Both the position numbers and the translations under genes were made by a program. Positions 21,788-32,515 of a stretch of 64,000 nt of DNA are shown piece after piece. Position 1 is the first letter of the stretch, and each line of letters opens with the position of its first letter. Origin of the DNA: Bipolaris cookei. Taxonomy: Eukaryota > Ascomycota > Dothideomycetes > Pleosporales > Pleosporaceae. The notes under the pieces were generated by a model that was not told the DNA's origin, ran no database searches, and saw only the letters and a list, made by a program, of their open reading frames with translations. The stretch lies in assembly GCA_002286855.1 (NCBI GenBank), contig NRSV01000046.1, forward strand, positions 124,001 through 188,000, given 5' to 3'.

Positions 21788-23453
21788 TTATGATGGACCA
21801 GACCTGCTGGGCTTTAAGACAGCAGCTGGTAGCTGTTGAAGTGCTTCCGGCGATGTTTCCGGCGATGTCGCCGTTGCGTTGTTCGGTGTAGCTCCCCCCG
21901 GTGTGGCCTCGCTGGGTGTGGCTAGCATATGCTCATTTTGACTTGTGGCCGTCTTCTCGGTGCATGTGCTCGCTGATCGCTTCTCGGCGCCAGCTTCGAC
22001 ATCGACAAAGGTTTCGGAGGATTCGCTGGCGAATAGCTTCTTGCTCGGATTCTCGGCTATGTATTCGTCATACGTCTTTCCAGCCTTCTTGGCTTCGGCG
22101 CGTATATGCCGAACGCGCCAGAGCCAGATGGCTTGCGAAGCAAAGATACCGGTTTCAAGTAGCATGCTACATAATGTTAGTGAATGAATTCGATGACTGT
22201 GACACAAGAGACACGGAAGATATACCAACAGATGTAGAGACTGCCACCAAGGACATCGAACCATTGCTGTGCAACTATTTCCTTTGTTAGCCGTGTTGCT
22301 TTGCAGAAAGTGTGGTGAACATACCAAGAGCCATGAGCGAGAAGAAAGCACCAAGGTAATCGATGGTGAGAAACCAAAAGTCTAAGTATATCAGCCACAA
22401 TGTCTCCCTTAGGGTATGCCAGCCGCTCTCGTACCGATTCCAATAACTCTTCCATTGCGCTTTGCAAGTTCGAAAAAAGGGGGGATCAAGCCGACGACTT
22501 GGATGACGGTTGCTAAGATGGCCATGAGCATCATGGGCCATTCGACGCCTCGGCTATAGGGACCCTGAAAAACTTGATCAGTTGGGAACAGCAAGAAACA
22601 GCTTGTGGTTGCTTACTCGCAGAGTGAGGATAAGAATCAGCTCCATTAGCCCAAAGCTTGCGGCTAGAGCAATGGTCGCAAGGGTGGCTGTCCACACTCG
22701 CCATTTGCTATCATGTATTAGTCGTTGTTGGTCATTCCAGGGAATAGACTGACTTGTGATAGTAGAGTGTCTGACCCCAAGAAATGAGCGTGAGACTGGC
22801 AAATGCTTGGGGTTGAAATTTGAGCGCAAAGTTGAAGTTCTAGTAAGTCATGTCAGCAGACGCCAAGCGTTGGTGGCTGCAGCCGTACCTGAACAATGGC
22901 GTATACACCAAATGGGACGCCACCTGTAATGGTTAGTATCAAGCCTGCATACCGGCCGCCAGTAAGCTTACATATCGACCAGAGAATAAGCATGGATCCT
23001 GGCAGACCCTCTGTGCTCTTTCGGCGCCAATTGTGCCATATTCTGGGCTATATTAGTTGGTGCTAAGTTGGTGGCATTGTGATGCTTACTGTGGGATAAT
23101 CTGTCTGCTGTTAGTAGCTGTCCTCGCCAAATGCTCCATTGGTCACATACCTGTACACACCAACAACTACAGTCAAAGCCATGTTAGCAAAAATTAGTCA
23201 AAAATGAATTGCATGGTGCGCATACACTAGCATCAAGTCAGCATAGTTGCAAGATGGCAACAGCAGTTCACTCACCAGTTCCGATTGTCTATTTGCAGAC
23301 AAGACAGGTTAGTATCATGACTCAAGCGTGGTGGAGCAGATGACCTACCCCGAGTACGTTCGCAGCCTAGCGTTGCCGTGTTAGTATATAGAGCACGCGA
23401 CATGCAAGTAAATGGTGACCTACTGGAGGAATGGACACTTGAGGTCGGTCCAT
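21788..23453 (-). CDS. PQ-loop repeat membrane protein, 13 exons incl. probable 1-nt exon
   Basis: PQ-loop family protein (fold of lysosomal amino-acid/cystine exporters and SWEET-like carriers), about 328 aa. Exons: 23453-23424, 23366-23349, 23288-23276, 23226 (one T), 23166-23151, 23100-23090, 23042-22972, 22923-22889, 22839-22754, 22707-22617, 22564-22435, 22381-22325, 22274-22226 and 22166-21788, that is 14 counting the single base. Introns are 46-60 bp, mostly with GTAAG/GTATG donors. The first PQ motif reads CWCVQIIPQIWHNWRRKST and the second half contains VVGLIPPFFELAKRNGRVIG. The C-terminal tail is Ser/Thr/Pro-rich. A rival model skips the single base, uses one 109-bp intron and an upstream acceptor, and gives VVGVYRQIIPQ. 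The family Trp at six residues before the PQ proline favours the micro-exon. The substrate is unknown. Confidence 0.82.
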
Positions 23454-25440
23454 GGTATCGTGTGAGAGATGTGACTAGATGTGTAGAGACGAGGGAGGGA
23501 GCGTGGGAGTGGGTGAGTTGCAGAGGGCAGTGTCGAGACGTCGAGGAGAAGGGAGGGCAAGGCCAAGGCGGGTATATAATGGACAAGTACAGACAAGAGT
23601 GGATGGGATTAGAGGAAGGAGCGAGGGTGGCGCTGGGGGGCTCGCGTCAGAAAGCCGTTGGATGGGGAGTGATTCGATGTGGATGCGAAGGAGGAGGAGA
23701 AGGAAGCTTTACGACATGCCCAATGAAGGGCGGAGAAGGCAGGAGGTTTGTAGAGAAAAGAAGGAGCCCGGCGAGGCAGCATCCAGTAAGGGCGCGGTGG
23801 TACCTGCCCACAGCTGCCTGGTGCAGGCAAACATGTTGCGTTGATGACGAACATGTCCGAGGTTCCATTTTACTAGCTCTGCCGCCGCAGTCGCGTTGGA
23901 GAACAGTCGAGCGATCGTGCCTGTGCTTTCGGTAATAGAGACATTTAGCAGGCCAGGAAGGCGGCTAGGGAACAATCAGCATTCGGGGAAGAGTGATCCC
24001 TGCTTCCGTCACTGTCCGTGGCGTTGAGGAAGCATTACAGCTCGGTACGAGATGAGTGGCTGTGTGCTAGTGGGCAGGCGTACAGGGGGTGTGGGCTTAA
24101 CCTCCTCCCCCACCGATCTGCAACCCGATTGGCGAGTCTAGACCTATCTGTGACTTGAGTGTTTTTTTATCGGGCCTGGCAAACGGGGCCGTTCATCTCG
24201 ATGCGGCGCTGGCCAAGTGTCTATAACATGTACGCATACGTATGTGTGTGTGCATGGAGATGCTGTGGGGAATGCTCTAACCAGGAAGTGTCGAGCAGCC
24301 ATCTGTCGGCGGATGGGACCCTGCATCGGAGCGGCGTTGGGGGAGGATGGAGACAGGCAGGCCAATTATTACTGTTGTTCCATTTGAGTCTATATGCAGC
24401 AGGCAGGCCAATTGTCCGTACACGGGACGGAGCATGCAAAGTTAAAGCTGTGTGTCTGCACTTGATGATATCGACCCGGCTCTCACGCGGCCACACTCGA
24501 CAAAGGCGACAGGTGGCGTTCCCCACCCGAGCTGCACATGCGCATCACCCTCAGTTGGCGGCCGGGCAATCCGGTGAGGGCATTGAGCACAGCAGCTGGC
24601 TGTGAAAAGCTTGAGGGAGGGGAGCTGACGTGCGGTGGCCAGTGTGGACAGTGTGGACGGGTGGCAGACTGAGATGGCTCAGCTGGCGCTTCCGAACCAC
24701 GCGGGTGGGACTCGTGCTGCATAACATGGCTGTGAAGGCGATTTGGCCACAGACTCATACGTCCAGTGGCCAGCTAGAGAGCGCCTAGATACATGTCGCT
24801 AGCGGAGGCTCTGCTTTCCCCATCCGAGCGTATGCCTGTCTAGTCTTCGGTTCCTGGCAACGCTCCCCTCGTCCCCAGGCCCGTAGGAGCCGGGCGTGCA
24901 GGTCAAAGGCCGAGGTTACGTACGTGTGCATAACCCGATGCCGCCTGGATGGCTGATGCGAGTGCACACGCACATGCACCCGCACCTCTACACACACACA
25001 AGCCCATATGTACATATGTATCGAGATGCAGATGCGGCACAAAAACGAATACCCACACGTTGTACATATGTACTACATGTACAGAGTTTACATAGCCATG
25101 TAACTAAGTACAAGTCAACTTTATGCTGCCCATGCACATGATGCCGACGACGACTCGCTAGCCCCCTGCTGGACCACCACACGGCCGCTTCGGTCCCAGA
25201 TACAGATTGCACGCGACAAAAGCAGACGGCTCGCCAAGCGGCCGTATCCGTGTGTACCGTTGCCATCCATATTAATACTCACAGGCGCGCACGGCGCGGC
25301 TACCCTGATAATTCACGCCTTCTTCCACACCCGGATCACGTCGTCTAAGTGGGCCCGTTGGGAAAAGGTGGGACCAGGGCATGCGTCATGCACCACCGTC
25401 AGCGAACTAGACGCCCTGCCGATCGACGAACCTAGGTTCC

Positions 25441-25468
25441 TCGCTTCATCGCTTCATCGCTTCATCGC
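25441..25468 (+). repeat. 8-bp tandem repeat (TCGCTTCA)3
   Basis: Three exact copies of TCGCTTCA are followed by TCGCC, in non-coding sequence. Confidence 0.85.
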
Positions 25469-27680
25469 CAATGTACAGACTATGTACCCTCCTACTGTAT
25501 GTACTACATACCCTATCGCTCATCTTTTATGCACTCTCACCCCGTCCAGACCGAGTCTCCTGCACCCTGGCCCGCTCAAAGCCTTGACGTGTATACAACT
25601 AGGCTGCACGCTGCCACGTCCACCCACTCTGTCAGCCACAAAGTGGGAACGTGGAACAAAGGATTCACTCCCATGGGGCCTTCTGCATAAGACACTGCTG
25701 CCATCTGCAAAGACTCGCCCAGCCAGTCCACTCGCAACTTTATTGCCAACCCGGAATCTACTCCTTCCTCCCACTCTGCCAATCCCAGCACGGAACAACC
25801 ACCTTCACCATCCCTTTGGCCACCCTCTATCAACGTCGGCTCCGTACCGAGCACGACCGCTCGGATATAATCCCTAAGCGATCAAACAGGCCAATGCCAT
25901 AGAGCCACCAGGTTGGCCTACGGGTCCATCTCAACGGCAATAAGCCCTCTGCTAAGCACCCCATCTGCCGGCACATGTCGGTATGCCGATTTTGCAACCA
26001 CACATACTATACATACATACACACCTACTACGTGGCTGATAGCGGACCGGGCGTTGGCATGTGCTGCACTACAGTGTGAGTGGACCAACTTGCATGCAGA
26101 AACGCTCACCGATGCTGCGACTTCACAACTCGCTGGGCCCATATTCCTTTGTATGCCATTGCAACATGGCATTATCGATTTCTTTTGCCCCAGAGATACC
26201 CACGTCTTTGGGCCCAAATCGCCTAATCGCCACCCATCAGTATGCTTCCTATTGATCACGGATACTCAGTTAATCCCACATCGCTCTTGGAATAGTACGA
26301 ACCAGGGGCCCCTGTGCCGCCATCTATTTCATCTTCAATACCCGATCCTCACATCCGAGACGGCCTCCAAGAAAACCTGTTCGTCGAGCAACATTGGGCA
26401 CAATTTTCAGGGGTCTAAGTCGAGGCATCAAAGACATCGGCAGTTGGGAGGCCCTGCATTTGCTGAGATATCCAATCACGTCGACCCATCCGAGACTAAG
26501 TCCGGAGTTCAGTGATTGGCGATTTTCGCCCTTGTTATGATAGTGACGGTAGACGTACGAACGTTACCAGCCAGGGCCCCAAAGCCCATGTTTCGCTGCA
26601 ACCTGGATGCTCAGCATTACATCATGGCCGTCAATCTTCATACCAACTATTCGGTGAGGCAGAATCAAAAGTTACACTGGAATCTGGAGAGTACACCGAT
26701 AAGTACAGTGAGACGGGTCGCTACGTACCGGCATCATGACGTGCAGTACTTCACCGATGCGGAAACTCGCCTGTGTTGAGCAGGAAGCTGGGCGGCGTGG
26801 CTTGTAGCTGACTGCAGCACACTGGCTTCGTGTCTTGTTCGTCATCACGATGCACCGGCAACCTCTTGATCAGGTAGCAATGGTCTTGACAGGCTATCAT
26901 TGCAACTATGTACTCAAGCTGCCATACCCCCTCTTCTTGGTCGCATGGTGGCTGAGAAAGCCCCTGTCGGTATCTCGACAGACGCCACATGGAGAAGTGG
27001 GGTGAGGTCTACATTCTCTCCCTATCACGATAAACATCTTGTGCCCAAGGTTCAAGCCAAGTCAGCGCTATTCAAGGTATATGGCTATTCTCCTCGGAGA
27101 CCTTGGTGATAATTGGTTTTTGAAGCCCGCATCATACATTACTGTGACTGACGCCTCTGCCTACGCCAGGCTGTGCAAAAGCAAAAAAATAATGTAAGTC
27201 CATGTATGGGTGTACGAATGGCACTGGGCTTGGCATGTATGTATGTATGTACCCTCTTTCACAACCAAGGACCGAGGTTTCACAGGAATAACCCGGCTTA
27301 GTCCCCGACCCGTCTATGCAGCTTTGGATGCCGAACAATTTATCCGCGCAGTGCCGCTCAAGGACGGACAACGTGATTACAGAAAGATCCACATCTAATT
27401 AACAAACACAACGCGAAACTTACCGACGGGTTTACGGTATTCGCCGTGTACTAAAGGGACGAGTGTACATACCAGTTTGGGACAAAGGTGGTCAAGGGCG
27501 GCGAAAAGTGTTATGCCGTGAAAACATGACACCATTTTCCTCGCGTGCACAAGGTAGTGATTGGAAAAAACATGAGTGTCCAGAACATGCAACTGCATTA
27601 GGCTCATGCACCGGGCTATAAATGCCTCTTATTCGCCAGACATGGACTTGTCCACATACATACAACACACGACTCTCCCA

Positions 27681-27760
27681 TCTGCCTGCTTGCTTGCCTG
27701 CCTGCCTGCTTACCTGCTGACTGGCCGACTGACTGATTGACTGACTGACTGACTGACTGC
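27681..27760 (+). repeat. CTGC/CTGA tetranucleotide array
   Basis: An interrupted array of CTGC and CTTG units passes into CTGA units (GACTGACTGACTGACTGAC). On the minus strand it gives a low-complexity Ser/Gln frame (SQSVSQSISQSASQQ), which explains the spurious ORF there. Confidence 0.85.
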
Positions 27761-28277
27761 GACTATGCACTGCCCAAAAAGCAAAAGAGCTTGCATATGT
27801 ACACGTATACATACACACCCAACCACTCGACTCATTACACACAAAAAGGCATCATCAGCGATCAGAGTGATATTAGAATGTGAATTACTACCTCCTACAT
27901 GAAGGAACCAAAAGGCGGGGGGAATAAGTATCGAAAAAGGCTAAGTAAACATGAGAAGCGGTGTCATGTTTGGGGACCGTGTAGCCGCAGACCACATCTA
28001 ATGGCAAAAACACTGTCCGTTAAAATAATCAAAGGCCCCCAGACTAAAAGAAGAAGTGAAGTCCGACATTCGACCCCGTCCTTTCTCAGTGTCGGCGCAT
28101 CCCAAGAAAATCCCTCCTCCATTTGCAAAAACGCCACCGATGCTGGGTCAATCAACCGTCTCTTGTGGTCCGTCTCTAGCACTCTTTTTGCCCGTCCAAG
28201 CGCGCTGAACGCTGATACCCAACATCAGAGCCCATGCAAAGGCGGAGCCGGGCGTAACGCATGCCACTTGGACATGC

Positions 28278-29726
28278 TTAAGCGTCGTCCGCGTCGTCAT
28301 GCGCCATACCACTCTGTTCCCGGTGCATGCGCGCCTCAATCTCCTTCAGTTGGCTCTCGCGTGCCAGGAGCTCCTGTCGCTTTTCATTGATCTCGCGTTG
28401 TACCTTGACTTCAATCTCGCGCAGCTTCTCCTCTTCGCGGCGCAGTTGCTCCTCCTTCAGACGCACGGACTGGCTGGCAAGGTCTTCGGGGTTCATCGAC
28501 GAGTCGTTTCTTTTTTCCCGTTAGCATTCTACTTCAAATCACATCACAGCTCAAAAACTTACGAAGCAGCACCACCCTCAACGCTCTTGCTAAGCTTCTC
28601 AGTACGGTAGTTTTCGTACAGGAAGTCGTGCGTGATTTCCTTGAGATCAGCAAGATGGCTATGCAGAAGCGCGCTTCGCACGGCAAGGAAGTCCGAGTGG
28701 CGGGGGTTGTCCACCTCTACGATACCCCAGGGGTACTGTCGTGCTCGCACCCGTCGACCGTTCACCTCAACAGTGTCCTCGGATCCAACAATGGCAAAGG
28801 GCATCAAGCCACGGAGCTCGGCGTTTTCCTCAACCGTGTCCTCGTCGTCTTCTTCAACATCGTAAGGGAAGTTGTATACAGGGATGCGGTAGTGCTCAAT
28901 GTCTTCCATGACAAGCTTTTTCGACTCGGCGAGCTCAGCGGGTGTGAGTGAGTCGGCCTTACCGATCACGGGAATGACGTTGCAGCGGGGGGAAAGGCGC
29001 TTCATGAGCTCAATGTCGAGTTCACGCAGACTAGGGGTTCGTGTTAGTAGGACCCTGACTTATATGGGGAGCACATACCCATGGCCAGTAGGCGTGATGA
29101 AGTACAGCAGTACGTGTACACGGTCGTCACGGAAGCGTGGGTTACGCTTGATACGCGACTCTTCGGCGAGAATGCCATCGTACTGTCGCTCAAGGTATCC
29201 GACAATCTCCGAGAAACTGCATACAAGTAAGTTGGTGTTGTAATAGTTGCTGCAAGGTCTTTACCTGGCCTCGTTGTCAATCTGGTCTCCAAATCCGGGC
29301 GTGTCGACAATTGTGAGCGAGATGCGGGTACCTTCCTCATCAAGTTCTGGTCATTGTCAGTAGCTGCCTCATGGCGTGACGGCCATGTCCACCGCCGACA
29401 AACAAACTTACCGACAGTGATGGGCTTGATCTTGACGCCCTCCTCAAGGTGGGCAGTTGTAGGGTCATCCACCTCCTTGTGTCCAAGCACCTGCTTGCCG
29501 CAAAGCGTGTTGACAAAGGTTGTCCGGCCAGTACCTGAGGCACCGCAAACCATCAGGCAGAACTGGATTCCCTTCTTGACATTCTTCTTTCTGCGCGTCT
29601 TGTTAAGCGCCTGATGCATTGTTAGTGACTGGAATTGATGGCAGTATCATGTATAGAGGGCAGAATAGCGGCGTATGCCCGATGGGCGCAGACGTGTCGT
29701 GGGGAGGAGCGTCGTACCGAAGACAT
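28278..29726 (-). CDS. aspA: septin, Cdc11/AspA class
   Basis: Filament-forming GTPase-fold protein of the septin ring. It has 375 aa in six exons (29726-29718, 29610-29412, 29346-29265, 29216-29080, 29031-28563, 28509-28278). The first exon codes only Met-Ser-Ser. The P-loop is GASGTGRTT near residues 26-34, with Arg in place of the usual Lys, as in Cdc11-type septins, so tight nucleotide hydrolysis is doubtful. Other marks are TIVDTPGFGDQIDNEASFS (G3), IPVIGKADSLT (G4), YNFPYDVEEDDEDTVEEN and the septin unique element from KYPWG-like QYPWGIVEVDN to DFLYENYRTEKLSK. The C-terminus is a strong coiled coil rich in Glu/Lys/Arg (LKEEQLRREEEKLREIEVKV). Divergent from hsv2. Confidence 0.95.
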
Positions 29727-30684
29727 GATGGGCTGTGAAGGGTTGATGTGGTATATTTTGGATGGAGTCGCGTGCACACAATGGAGACTGCCGGAAGAGG
29801 GCGTGAGGTTGCGGGCGAAAGAGTACGGAGAGACAGATGATGAAGACTGTCTGTTGTGTTGGAGCGGTGTCGTCGTGGAAATTTGGGGACATTGGCAGCT
29901 ACTCCCTGCGCGATGCAAAGGGGCTCGCTAGCGGGAAACACCCTGGTCGGTGTCTCCTTCTTGGCGCAACCACCTGGCCCGACTACTTTGGGAACGATGT
30001 GCAACACGAGAAGACTGTCACTTGTCGTGTATGCTGAAAGATGCAATGGAACAGCCATGTTAGGCGAGAAACAGTACTGATATTTTTACAATTGTCTCGA
30101 TACCCGCCTCTCACTTTGGTTGCACTTTGCCGGTTGCTGATAAGGATGCCCTATCGGCCTCGACGCGTGCTGAATCCCGACCTTTGACGAACATGTTGTA
30201 TACTTGCTTTTGACGTAGACCCGCAAGTCATGGCGCGCTACAATGGCATGATGAAGCTGTTCCATCATATCTGGTTTTTGAATTCTTTGGCTCTCCTAGC
30301 CGTACAGCAGTATATATTGGGCCCAAGGAGCATTCTGTACACATGTCCTGCGTCCCACCAGTCACGCTTGCCACAGTCGGTTAGCTCCCGCATTACGGGG
30401 AAAGCCAGGCTTATTAGGTGGATGCAGATGACAAGGTGAGCAGTGACCTTGGAGCCCTGTACCCTCGATGTCGTCGTCGCCAACCCACTCTACGCTGTTC
30501 ATACGTATGCCGCCTCAGTCGCTGCTGGCAACACTATGGCCTAGCATGCCACCGAGCCCCTCACACTTGCGGTCCCTGCGCTGATTAAAAAATCGACTCC
30601 CGCAACCAAGAAAACGCCGCCCGCACACCCCACCTTGTGTTTGAAACAACGCATAGCCGAGTTACTCCATACTGGCGACGGACC
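29727..30684. promoter_or_regulatory. divergent promoter, septin / hsv2
   Basis: About 0.96 kb separate the divergent start codons of the septin and the PROPPIN gene. No clear regulatory motif was identified. ORFs here are short and on both strands. Confidence 0.4.
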
Positions 30685-31962
30685 ATGAATACCAGACCTA
30701 TCCTCGACTCGGACACAGGCCCATTCGTTCTCTCGGCCTCGTTCAACGCCGACTGCTCTCACTTTTCGGTCGCTCTTGAGACGGGATTCCGCGGTATGAC
30801 GACGCCCTTGTCTAAGTCTACCAATACTTACTGACGGCTGCAGTCTTCTCGTCAACAACATGTGAGGAAAGGATAGCCAGAGGTACTTTCAACGCGTTTG
30901 CACGTATGTCCATGTGCTGACATTCCCGCAGAGGTCGGTGGCGGCATCGGCTGTGCAGAGATGCTCGGCAATAAGAGCTACATTGCCCTGGTCGGAGGAG
31001 GGAAGCAACCCAAGTATCCCCAGAACAAGGTGCGTCCCGAGGACTCCGACTGGATTTGGGTAGACAAAACTGACATAATCTACGAGGTTCAAATCTGGAA
31101 CGACAAGACAGAACGTTTTACCACGTCGGTCGAGTTCAAGACGCCCATCCAGCGCGTGCGTCTGTCGCAGACGCACATGGTCGTCGCGCTGCTGAATTCG
31201 GTATGCGTATATAAGATGAAAGTACCTCCAGTCAAGACGGCCGATTACGAGACGGTCAACAATCCGTTTGGGCTGTGTGAGCTAGGGTCGAATATTGTCG
31301 CGTTCCCCGGTAGAGCCGCTGGACAAGTCAAGATATACGACCTGAACACGGGCAACGTTAGCATCATCCCCGCCCACGAAAGCCCACTACGCGCGATCGG
31401 CATAAGCAGAAGTTGCGATCTCATAGCAACTGCCAGTGAGCAGGGCACCATCATACGTCTCTGGTCATTCCCATCCTGCACCAAACTAGCAGAACTCCGC
31501 CGCGGCGTCGATCCTGCTGCCGTGTTTTCTCTTGCATTCTCCCCGGACGGCTCGACGCTCGCTGTAACCTCAGACAAATCTACACTGCACATCTATGATC
31601 TCAAGACAGCAACTGCCGCGGCGCAAGCCGATCCAGCGCAGCACAAGTACGGCATCCTGTCCAAGATCCCGCTTCTACCCCGGCAATTCTCCGACACATA
31701 TCCCACTGCCACGGCCAAATTCGAAATGGGAGATGAGCCTACCTCTTGGGGCCCACACGGTAAATCTGCTACCCTGAGTGCGGGCATTCCCGGCGTACCG
31801 GGCGGTAGGCCTACGAAAGGATTGATTGGTTGGCTGGATGACCAGACTGTACTAGTTCTTGGCGCTGGGCAAGACGCTCGGTGGGAGCGCTTTGTCATGG
31901 GGGTTGACGACAAAGGGAAGAAATGTCTTGTTGCGAATGGCTGGAGACGCTATATCGACTAG
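30685..31962 (+). CDS. hsv2: PROPPIN WD40 autophagy protein Hsv2 (WIPI3/4-like)
   Basis: Phosphoinositide-binding seven-bladed beta-propeller, 392 aa, in three exons (30685-30793, 30844-30882, 30932-31962) with introns of 50 and 49 bp. The key PtdIns3P/PtdIns(3,5)P2-binding motif is LRRG near residues 238-241 (KLAELRRGVDPAAVFSLAFS), which marks the Hsv2/WDR45B/WDR45 branch rather than Atg18, where it is FRRG. Other blade motifs are FSLAFSPDGSTLAVTSDKST and LIATASEQGTIIRLWSFP. A GTLHIYDL-like blade follows (STLHIYDLKTA). It probably acts in micronucleophagy and phagophore-membrane tethering at the vacuole/endosome. The ATG at 30685 starts a normal first blade. Confidence 0.93.
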
Positions 31963-32515
31963 GAGAAGACGTTATTGCAGGAGGTCTTAGAGTGCCCATC
32001 GGGTAACCAAAGGCGGAATCTGAAGATTGAACCGGACGATGATTGGGATGTTATGACGCTTACTTGATTTGGCACTGTTATGATGATTGGGAGAATGAAC
32101 TTATTGGTTTAGGGAAGGCGTTGGTAGCATTAACGGGACATTGATACCCATTCTTAGATTTCATACAACAAACGGTTATGTCCAGATGCCATATGGATAT
32201 CAGTTTGAAACTTGGACGTAAAATTATCAGAAGACAAACATTAAGCATACACATCGTTGACGGCAGAGTTGTATGTTTCTCAAAACGATCGAGTTGTTTT
32301 TTAAGCGTTAAAAAGAGGAAATGAGGAAGAACGTATATTTCTTCTCAAACGTTTTAATGATCAAGCTTGTGATTCAGAATAATCTTTAGTCATTATTATT
32401 TCCAGAGCGCCTTGATAATAGATCCGCCTCATCCATTTAATCTCCAAATGGGTATAAACAAGTTAAAAAAGGCGAAACAACGAAACCATATATACAAATC
32501 CCCCTTCTGAAACCA
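31963..32515. other. convergent 3' flanks, A/T-rich
   Basis: Untranslated tail-to-tail region between hsv2 and the GH76 gene. It is A/T-rich, as expected for 3' UTRs and polyadenylation signals. No gene seen. Confidence 0.5.

Larger units (their letters stand above)
23454..28277. other. 4.8-kb region without a supported gene
   Basis: The region lies between the PQ-loop start and the septin stop. All ORFs here are short, overlap on both strands and are rich in Arg/Pro/His/Cys, as expected of non-coding frames. Visible landmarks are an 8-bp TCGCTTCA repeat at 25441-25468, alternating purine/pyrimidine palindromes near 25005-25085 (TGTACATATGTACTACATGTAC), a CTGC/CTGA tetranucleotide array at 27681-27760 and several TATGTATG runs. 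It could hold a long promoter, a non-coding RNA or an intron-rich gene I cannot read. Confidence 0.4.

Noticed and set aside
25260..25877. 205-codon plus-strand ORF
   Set aside because: Pro/Leu/Thr-rich low-complexity translation overlapping equally long ORFs on the minus strand; no motif.
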